Source: Stipa capillata (lineage: Eukaryota; Streptophyta; Magnoliopsida; Poales; Poaceae). Taken from it: a stretch of DNA of 64,000 nt. Below, in pieces: positions 57,101 to 64,000 of this stretch. Each line of letters begins with the position of its first letter. Position 1 is the stretch's first letter. The translations under genes were made by a program, and so were the position numbers. A model generated the notes under the pieces. It did no database searches. It saw nothing but the letters and a program-made list of their open reading frames with translations, and was not told where the DNA came from. The stretch spans positions 1-64,000 of the forward strand of contig JAGXJF010004867.1 of the NCBI GenBank assembly GCA_019208055.1, given 5' to 3'.

Positions 57101-57363
57101 GGAAGAAGTGTATATTTCGTCCCTCAACTATTGGCCGAGTGCAACTTTCATCCCTCAACTAAAAAATGGGCTAAAATTGTCCCTCAACTATTCAAACTGG
57201 GTAAATAACCCCTTGACCATGGTCAAAACCGGTTTTGTGCTGACCTGTCCTGTTTTGACCAAGAAATGCCACTTAATGCGCCACGTAATGCGCGATGTAA
57301 CGCTCTCCCGGGATATAAGCTCGTCGTTCCCCATTCATCTTCCTCTCCCGAACCCTAAATCTA
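57101..57363 (+). repeat. MULE left terminal inverted repeat with built-in promoter
   Basis: Contains GGGATATAAGC (TATA-like) at 57310-57320, followed by a leader (CGTTCCCCATTCATCTTCC, AACCCTAAATCTA) before the transposase start at 57551. The same TATA and leader are in the right TIR, so each TIR can fire a transcript inward. Confidence 0.85.
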
Positions 57364-58652
57364 AGTCGGCGGCGGCGGCGACTACTCCGGTGCGACGATT
57401 GACTCGTGGAACGGATGCAGGCGGCTGCTTAGACTTCCAAGTCGTCGCATCCCGCTAGAGGTTAGCTGGTCGCATCTCTTTCTCCTCCCCACCATGCTCC
57501 TCTCGGATGGATCGATGTGATGATTCGATTTCGTTACTGTAGGTCAGGAAATGGATCCGTTAGAGTTCCTTGCTGTGCGATGTCATTTGAATGGGGAGTT
57601 TCATAATGACGGTAGAGAGGTGTATTACATCGGTGGAGCTGAGACTATGTCATACATCGAGCGGGACAAAATATCGCTCCCTGAGCTTAGAGGGCACTAT
57701 AAGGACCACTGTCCGGTAGTAGAAGACAAACGATTTCTAGAACCTAGGGGGAGTTGTGTCTGAAGGGCTCATATGTCGTAGTGCTTCTCTAGGATTTAGA
57801 TGATGAACATATTGCCTAGTCTTTATTGAGTTTGGAGTTGTGCTTGAGTGTTGCAAGATTTCAAGCTTTTCAGAACATCCGGTTTTGTATCCGAAAGTTC
57901 TGTTTTGATCGGAACATCTGGTTTTCTATCCGGAACTTCCGATCCAGCTTTCGGATGTTCCAATCAGCTTTCACGTTTGACCATGTGTTGATTGATGAAC
58001 TCGAGTTTGGTCAATTTGTCTCGTGAAAATTGTCTAGAAATCCCAGTGTGTTTGGGTAGGTGTCTTGGTGGTTCTGAGATGTTGTGCTCATGGTTGAGCT
58101 TTTGTTCCGGGAATTGGAGCTTTTACAGTTTGGGATTAATTGCAAAGTCCAAGACTTTGGAGTTAAAGTTTTTTATCATTTTGTCTTGGTAAAAAATGAT
58201 AGGATGAATTGTTTGGACTAACTTGGGTCAAGGAGAAAATCTTGTGCTTGCAACGCTTTGCTTGGTCTATTGTGTGCAGGTGCGAGTTGGGTGCGGCGAT
58301 GGTTCGGCCATGTGGGACCGGCATGAAGCTTGGAGGGCGGAGTTGCGGTCAAGGAGATGGCGACGACATCGTGCAGCTTAAAAGCATGTACGCGGAGGAC
58401 AAGGAAGCGGTTGGAGCCAAGTCGTGAAGACCAAGTTGAGTCTCGGGGGCGTTTTGGAAAAAGCGCCAAATCCACCAAGAAGCTTTTCAAGAAACCGCGG
58501 CGGAGGCGCCAAAGGAAGCGGTTTAGGGATTGCTTAGGGTGGAAGAAAAATCGGATAGTGGCTAAGCTAGCTAGATGCTTTGTGATGCGTGCTAGTTAGG
58601 TTAGGCCCATAGGGCATTAAGGCCCAAGTGGTGAGGGGGTTTGTCCCTCCCA

Positions 58653-58661
58653 CTATAAATA
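58653..58661 (+). promoter_or_regulatory. TATA box of the copia-like LTR
   Basis: CTATAAATA in a CCCTCCCACTATAAATAGGT context, followed by a leader-like stretch. Confidence 0.6.
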
Positions 58662-59344
58662 GGTGTCAAGGGGGTGCTTACCTCCTTGAGCCCCTTGTTT
58701 TCACTTTGTAAACCCTAGGAGAGGGGAGCTATACTTTGAGGAGTGCTTTGCCTAGATGAGAGGCTTGTAAACTCCAAAGAAAACCCACGAAAGTTCAATA
58801 CAAAAAGATTTCTTCAATCCCTATGTGTTCTTGAGCCATTCATTCTTTCGATCATTTTGATTTTCATTTTCTTGCCTTCTTGGTGGTTTGATTCGTGGTA
58901 TGGCAAGTAAGTGATGGGGAGATCACCTCTGGACTGATCCCATCCAAGCATATCCAAGGATCAACCCTTTTTCTTTCTTGATTTTGAGTTTTCTTGAAGA
59001 GAAAGGCAAGAAATGGGGTTTTGTGATTGAGTCATGAAGATACTTTGATTCTGTGATTTGGGGTTTGGAATAGGTTGATGGGATATGTGAGATGATACCA
59101 TATTGATTTCAGATCAAGATTCCTCACGAGCTTTCTTTTCTCCTAAAATTTCTCTTTTTCTCACTTCTAGGGCTGATTGGAGAAAAGAGGGTAAAGGTCT
59201 TGACTTGACAAGTTTTTTATGGAGATTAACACTTGATTTAGACTCACAAGACCTTCCTACACCTCTCTGTCAAATTTGGTTTGATTTGGTTGGGTAGATT
59301 TTGAATTGGCTCAAAAATTGGATCGAAATCTCAGTTCTGCACTA

Positions 59345-59660
59345 ATCTGCCTGTCACACAGCTGTGTCACCTAGTCACCTAGCTGTGTCACTCAGCCATG
59401 ACACTCAGCTGGGTCACCCAGCTGTGTCACCCAGCTGTGACACAGCTATGTCACCCAGCTGTGTCACCCAGCTGTGCCACAGGTGTGAACTGCTGCTGCT
59501 GCTTCGGACTTTCACTGTTTTGGTCATAACTTTTGCATCCGAACTCGGAATTCAGTGATCTTGGACTTGTTTCAAAGCTATCGACAAGCTCCACGTCACC
59601 AAGAACTTTTGGAAGTTTTTCCACTGAGCCAGCTGTGTGACACAGCTGTGTCACCGGTGT
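59345..59660 (+). repeat. CAGCTGTGTCAC hairpin repeats in the copia-like LTR
   Basis: About a dozen copies of AGCTGTGTCAC or variants occur in two clusters (59345-59480 and 59628-59656). 59637-59654 (GTGACACAGCTGTGTCAC) is a perfect 18-bp palindrome. The same core recurs in the Athila-like LTR at 5097-5362. Confidence 0.8.
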
Positions 59661-61700
59661 GAGCCACTGCTGTTATAGTTTTGAGGTGTTTTGTCGAGTT
59701 ATTTTCGCTGCGTCTTTTCTGTCACTTATAGTAGCACCTCAGTTGCTATTTATATTTAAATTTGAGGAAGAATTTTCAAGCAACCGACATTCACCCCCCC
59801 CTCCCTCTATCGGAAGCCACCGATCCTACACGATTCTTCTGGTGTTTCACAAGGAAAGAGCTACGTGATGGTCTTACGTTGTTGTATGAGGACAAGAGTT
59901 GTCAAGACATGTGTTCTGCCATTGATGAGTGTGGTTGCTGACATATATGTGGAGACCATTGTGAATGATAAAGCTCCCAGTCCAGAAGAGAGTGATTTTG
60001 AGGATGAGATGAATGAAATGACACCTGAAGCTGAAGATGAAGATGAGATTATGTTATCTCCTAGAAAAAAGGCTATGGTTGTGTTAACTCCATCAAAACA
60101 GGATAGAGACAGGGAAATAGCAGAGGTTAGTGCTCTGAAGGAGTTCTACAGAAGCCCAAAGATGAATAAGAAGAGGAAGAGAGCAAGTAGGAAGAAATTA
60201 GAAGTGACAGTTGAAGAACAGAAAGAAGAAGAAAGCACTGACACAGATTACATTCCTGGTGATGAAAGCTCAGCAGAAGAAGATGAAGAGGGTGCTGAGA
60301 TCAAAAAGAAATTCAAGGAGTTCAGGAAGTTGATGAAGTCTGGCCAAATTGCACATTTGGATGATTTTCTATTTGAGGGGACTGGAGTAGGGTCAAAGAG
60401 TGTAGTAGGAGAAGATAATAAAGATAATGAAGACAGCTCTGAATTTGAAGATTCATTTGATGAGGTAGGCAGTGATGGTCAGCTTGTGAAGAAGGAATCG
60501 AAATATCCTAGGTTCAAGGATAAGAATGATGTGCCACAATTGAGGCTTGGAATGAAGTTTTGTTCCAAACAATAATTTAAGCAAGCAATCGTTGCTTATG
60601 GTCTGGCTAATAGGAAGCTGATTAGGTTTGTGAAGGATGACTGTCAGAGAGTTAGGGCCAAGTGTGACTGGAAGTTGTGCCATTGGGTCTGTCTTCTTGC
60701 AACTAGCAGCAGAACTAATAGTTGGCAAATCACAAGCTACACTGATCATCATGTGTGCCCACCAAGGAGAGACAACAAATTGGTTGCCTCCACAAGAATT
60801 GTTGCTAGGTATGAGAAGCTAATAAGAGCAAACCCCACTTGGAAAATTAGTAACATGAAAGCACACATCCAAGAAGACATGTTTGCAGATGTTAGCATTG
60901 ATCAAGTGAAGAGAGCAAAGAAGCTAGTAATGCAGAAGTGGCTTGATGCAACTAAGGGACAGTACTCAAAGATATTTGACTATCATCTTGAGTTACTTAG
61001 GAGTAACCCTGGAAGCACAGTAGTAGTGAAGCTAGAACTTGACTGTCAGGAGCCCACATTTCAGAGAATTTATGTCTGCCTAAATGCACTGAAAAAGGGT
61101 TTCCTGTCAGGGTGTAGAAAGGTAGTTGGACTTGATGGTTGCTTTTTCAAAGGTGCAACAAATGGAGAGCTGTTATGTGCTGTAAGTAGGAATGCAAATA
61201 ATCAGATGTACCCAGTTGCCTGGGCAATGGTTGAGAAGGAGCTGAATGAGTCATGGGACTGATTCTGTCAGTTGCTTTTCAAGGATTTGAAAGTTGGAGA
61301 TGGGTCTAGTTGGGTTTTCATCTCAGATCAACAAATGAAGAACCATCACAGGATATTGTTCCTGTTTCACAGCAAAGCACAGCTGGCAACTCCATATCAC
61401 CTAGCATTACAAACCGGAGGTCATTGGGAAATGTAAGTAAATTTCTAGCAATGTGAAGTGCTCTTGCATTTCTTCCTATATACCAACTTATGCATGTTTG
61501 TTTCATTTCATACAGCCTTCTTCTCAACCGAAGAAAATCTTCAAGGCTAAAGCTAAAGCTAATGTCAAGGTAGCAATTGGAGGGTCAGCTTCCATGAACC
61601 TCAGAGTAACAGGTCAAGGTTCACAAGCTAGCTCCTCTGTTAGTATTGTAACATCTGGGTCTGCAAGTGCACAAGTTAGTATCCAGGAGCCAGCCATGAA

Positions 61701-61900
61701 GAAAAGGAAGATGCCACAGCTCTGTCTGGAAGACTGAGAATTATCTATTACAATTATTTATCTGTTAGCCTAAGATTTGAGTATTACTTGTTGCTTCTGT
61801 GAAAATGAAGATGCCACAGCTCTGTCTGGAAGACTGAGAATTATCTATTACAATTATGTATCTGTTAGCCTAAGACTTGAGTATTATTTGTTGCTTCTGT
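61701..61900 (+). repeat. 100-bp tandem duplication over the transposase stop codon
   Basis: 61701-61800 and 61801-61900 match with only a few changes; each holds ATGCCACAGCTCTGTCTGGA and the TGA. It duplicates the last coding codons and the 3' UTR. Confidence 0.92.
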
Positions 61901-62035
61901 GAAAATGTTAACTGCCATCTTCATTTCATCGCTGAAATGTCAGGTTACATTAACCAGCATTTGACAAGAACAGTAAAAACAATGCCAATTACACACAGGA
62001 CACACATACACATCAATCTCTCATTCTCTATCTTG

Positions 62036-62547
62036 CTAATGATAAGCTTCTGTCTTCCCATTATCTCCTCCTTTGTTCGCTAAAGCATCTTTCATAGCCT
62101 TCATCTCTACTCTACGATCACTAATTCCAATCTCCAAGTCTGCCTTTGCTTCTGACAGTGCCTCTCTCAGCTTCATGTTCTCAGAGCACAGGGAACGAAC
62201 CCTGTCTCGCAAATCCAGCAGCAATTGACGCACAAAAGGGGACGACTCAGGATCGAACCATGTAAAAAAATTGCAACCACCGCCCTGAACAATAAAAACT
62301 CAGCCACATTTTAGACCAACCAGGAAGAACCAAACCAAATCGACATCGGCTCCACTTACCCGTGCATGCTCGCATTTGAGATATCTCCGGCCAGGGTTCC
62401 CATCGCTCCATGAGATCCATCTTGCAACCTTCCTCCCACACAAGCATGGTATGGAACAGGGGAGGGGCTGGACGGGACGCCGCGCTGCTGCGAAGAAGCC
62501 GACGAATGCGAAGGGCTTGAGGTCACCGACGAAAACATGCCAACCAT
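62036..62547 (-). pseudogene. MULE-encoded GRF zinc-finger and coiled-coil gene (two exons, one frameshift)
   Basis: On the minus strand exon 1 (62547-62360) encodes MVGMFSSVTSSPSHSS, then QQRGVPSSPSPVPY. After a frameshift near 62450 it reads CLCGRKVARWISWSDGNPGR and RRYLKCEHAR. A 74-bp intron (62359-62286, GTAAGT...TTCAG) follows. Exon 2 (62285-62036) encodes GGGCNFFTWFDPESSPF and a leucine-rich coiled coil (LLLDLRDRVRSLCSENMKL, AKADLEIGIS) to a TAG at 62036. Together C-x-C-G, NPGR..., K-C and GGC-x-F-x-W-x-D form a GRF zinc finger, a nucleic-acid-binding fold. The gene starts from the right TIR and converges on the transposase, the position of mudrB in maize MuDR. Its role is unknown. Confidence 0.75.
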
Positions 62548-62589
62548 GCGCCGAATTCCTCTACCGCCGCGCCGCAATCGTACCGTCGG

Positions 62590-62838
62590 TAGATTTAGGG
62601 TTTGGGAGAGGAAGATGAATGGGGAACGACGACCTTATATCCCGGGAGAGCGTTACGTGGCGCATTACGTGGCATTTCTTGGTCAAAACAGGACAGGTCA
62701 GCACAAAACCGGTTTTGACCATGGTCAAGGGGTTATTTTCCCGGTTTGAATAGTTGAGACAATTTTAACCCATTTTTTAGTTGAGGGACGAAAGTTGCAC
62801 TCGGCCAATAGTTGAGGGACGAGATATACACTTCTTCC
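62590..62838 (-). repeat. MULE right terminal inverted repeat with built-in promoter
   Basis: Inverted partner of 57101-57363. It carries GGATATAAGG on the minus strand at about 62633-62642 and the leader for the GRF gene. Confidence 0.88.
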
Positions 62839-62847
62839 TAAAATTTA

Positions 62848-63567
62848 TATAAGTGCTTGATAACGTGATTATATTCTCGCTCTTTAAACACTCACAAATA
62901 AAACACCTTACATTGTAATCGCTTGTAATATAGAAGCTTCCTATACTATTGGTTATCCAAGGTGGAATTTAAAGGTATCCCAGTTCTGGCAAGCTGAAGG
63001 GTTCTTGAGCAGTTGCAGATGCAGCGTGCTTCAGGATTCAGCAGATAATAGGCAATGCGAAGGAACAAACCAACAACCATCTGCAGACTTAAAACAGAAT
63101 CCACGCCAGGGTGCCAAGATTGTAGTAGAATCAAGCAAATGGCACAGACATGGCTTGCCTGTCTGTTTGGTAAAGATATGTTCGTCTCGACAGGTAGTTC
63201 CCATCCATCAGACACCATACTTCACATAAATCAAACCAAGTACATGCAATGGTCAATTCCAATATACCATGAGTCTATTACTGCAGTGATACATACATGA
63301 TACATCTCCATGTCCACTGAATTCAGCTCTCCTCGCAGAAGCCGCTTACACTAGTATCATGTTACATGTTCTACAGCCTACAAGAACTATCCTGGAAACT
63401 TTACAATGTCCAGCAACCTAACATGAGATCTATAACGGCTCAAGAGGTATATGCCTACAAGCCTACTTAGTATCTTTAAATTCTTCAAATAAATTAGAAA
63501 TGGGGGTGTTATCTTTGGTACCGCCTGTTGGCCACTTACGTAAAACCTTACCACAAGCTACAGGCTT
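62848..63567 (-). other. Probable 3' UTR and downstream flank of the RecQ-like gene
   Basis: No ORF is supported. The MULE/MITE nest ends at about 62917, roughly 650 bp beyond the stop codon at 63568, so the insertion seems not to have cut coding sequence. Confidence 0.4.
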
Positions 63568-63898
63568 TTAGACACTGCACAGCTCATCATCCAATCCCTC
63601 GCATCCATCCAACTCAAGATCTATAAAACGGACATCTTGGACCATGCTTGCAGCATCAGATATTCCCTGCTTGGTGTTACGCGTCTTTGCCGCACGTTTC
63701 TTGGACTGAACTGAGCATTCTTCGAAGTCGTCATCGTTACCAGGCATATTGTTGGCGGTGAAGCCTCTTCGCTTCTTTGCAGCCTCAGTTTGCTCGTTAC
63801 TGCCGCTGCTGCTGCATCTCTTGCTTGCGTTTGGAAATTGATTGAGAAAATCCTCTATGGTTGCAAGTACACGGTCCCCATACCTGTTGAGCTTCGTC
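63568..63898 (-). CDS. C-terminal exon of a RecQ/BLM-like helicase (partial, runs off window)
   Basis: A splice acceptor (CATTCAG) ends at 63899 and the exon reads TKLNRYGDRVLATIEDFLNQ, NASKRCSSSGSNEQTEAAKK, then an acidic/basic tail (DDDFEECSVQSKKRAAKTR, FIDLELDGCEGLDDELC) to TAA at 63568-63570. The RYGDRVLATIE block matches the end of an HRDC domain, which in RecQ helicases follows the helicase and RQC domains and binds DNA. The lysine-rich tail suits a nuclear protein. The helicase domain itself is outside the window, so the family assignment rests on this short block. About 110 residues are in this exon. Confidence 0.55.
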
Positions 63899-64000
63899 CT
63901 GAATGAAAGCACGTAATAAGAAATGTTAATTCTTGCTCCAGTTCTCACCACTACGTTGTCAACATTACAAAGTACACTGAATGTATTACGGGTAGAGTCA
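63899..64000 (-). other. Intron of the RecQ-like gene
   Basis: AT-rich sequence immediately upstream (minus strand) of the acceptor at 63899; the reading frame ends at the acceptor. Confidence 0.45.

Larger units (their letters stand above)
57731..59835 (+). mobile_element. Copia-like LTR with polypurine tract, inserted in the MULE transposase (CGATT duplication)
   Basis: CGATT flanks the insert (57731-57735 and 59831-59835), and removing it restores the transposase frame. The insert begins not with TG but with 19 bases that include CTAGGGGGAG, a copia-type polypurine tract. The LTR proper then starts TGTGTCTGAAGG (57755) and ends CCGATCCTACA (59830). The C-run CATTCACCCCCCCTCCC just before the end is common in SIRE/Maximus-type copia LTRs. 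A TATA box (CACTATAAATAGG) is at 58651-58663. It includes repeated CAGCTGTGTCAC words (59350-59660). Confidence 0.72.
57551..61737 (+). pseudogene. MURA-type MULE transposase, interrupted and internally deleted
   Basis: The N-terminus (57551-57735) has FHNDGREVYYIGGAETMSYI and DKISLPELRGHYKDH, the conserved N-terminal domain of plant MURA proteins. An LTR insertion (57736-59830) splits codon CGA-TT; the frame resumes at 59831 (RKELRDGLTLLYEDKSC). A frameshift near 59930 follows, then an acidic region and a basic patch. TAA at 60573-60575 (Glu expected) interrupts FCSKQ/FKQAIVAYGL. The DBD-like and MULE core follow: first Asp in VVGLDGCFFKGATNGELL, TGA at 61260-61262 (Trp expected), second Asp in WVFISDQQ. 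The rest of the core, including the catalytic Glu, and the SWIM finger are deleted. A tail with an intron (61433-61515) ends at 61737. Not functional. Confidence 0.88.
57092..62847 (+). mobile_element. Mutator-like element (MULE) with long TIRs and 9-bp TAAAATTTA duplication
   Basis: The element is 57101-62838 (5738 bp), flanked on both sides by TAAAATTTA (57092-57100 and 62839-62847), a perfect 9-bp duplication as Mutator makes. The TIRs are 57101-57363 and 62590-62838, highly similar apart from a 12-bp insertion in the left. Both start GGAAGAAGTGTATAT. The left half encodes a MURA-type transposase on +; the right half encodes a GRF zinc-finger gene on -. Without the inserted LTR (57736-59830) and its duplication the element is about 3.64 kb. 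Confidence 0.95.
56896..62917. mobile_element. Candidate small MITE (about 275 bp) split by the MULE
   Basis: TACAATGTAAG at 56896-56906 and its reverse CTTACATTGTA at 62907-62917 flank the MULE. The next bases also pair loosely (AGTGTTTAGAGAG against AGTGTTTAAAGAG). Removing the MULE plus one 9-bp duplication leaves about 275 bp. No clear target duplication was found for this outer element. Confidence 0.45.

Noticed and set aside
59265..60575. Acidic ORF at 59865-60575 as an independent nuclear protein gene
   Set aside because: It continues the MULE transposase frame after the LTR insertion and a frameshift, and runs into the transposase core after one stop; it is the acidic linker of the transposase.

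Overview
The window is plant nuclear DNA, almost certainly from a grass (Poaceae). It is a nest of transposable elements with host genes only in the last 14 kb. The element types point to a grass: a BARE/Angela-type copia solo LTR, Athila-like and Tat-like gypsy elements (one with a long antisense ORF), Stowaway and Tourist MITEs, a hAT and two Mutator-like elements (MULEs). Host introns follow plant GT-AG rules. I cannot name the species.

Layout. 1-6216: Athila-like Ty3/gypsy element (protease, RT, RNase H, integrase, polypurine tract), then one LTR that is itself followed by a tRNA-Asp primer-binding site, so two elements share it or have recombined. 6289-21507: a 5'-truncated Tat-like gypsy with pol on + and an antisense ORF on -. 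That ORF is split by a ~4.2 kb solo LTR (13576-19422), which is split in turn by a BARE/Angela-type solo LTR (15085-16704). 21508-21819 and 34431-35000: two halves of an old MULE transposase C-terminus (SWIM finger, zinc knuckle), split by a hAT element (21820-34422). The hAT carries two more ~4 kb solo LTRs. 35890-40983: another large LTR with a small copia solo LTR inside. 40984-42281: a broken zinc-knuckle gene on -. 43201-43942: a Tourist-like MITE. 44530-48378: a gag-protease-only (non-autonomous) Tat-like element on -. 48654-48886: a Stowaway MITE.

Host genes. 50870-54290 (-) is an apparently intact 12-coding-exon gene of the PSI (PSK SIMULATOR; DUF3475 + DUF668) family, 528 aa as modelled. 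63568-63898 (-) is the last exon of a gene whose C-terminus looks like a RecQ/BLM-type helicase and which runs off the window. Between them, 57101-62838 is a MULE with ~250 bp terminal inverted repeats and a perfect 9-bp target duplication, itself inside a small MITE. It has two genes converging from the TIRs: a MURA-type transposase (now broken by a copia-like LTR, frameshift, stops and an internal deletion) and, on the other strand, a two-exon GRF-zinc-finger/coiled-coil gene. This MuDR-like two-gene plan with a GRF protein in the second slot is the most interesting system here.

Nearly every transposon ORF is dead. Most in-frame stops are of the kind made by C-to-T or G-to-A changes (TAG where Q or W is expected, TGA where R or W is expected), as expected for long-methylated DNA. 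Several active sites are also lost: integrase Glu to Lys in the Athila-like element and RT YxDD to YIDN in the Tat-like element. No tRNA, rRNA or CRISPR array was seen.
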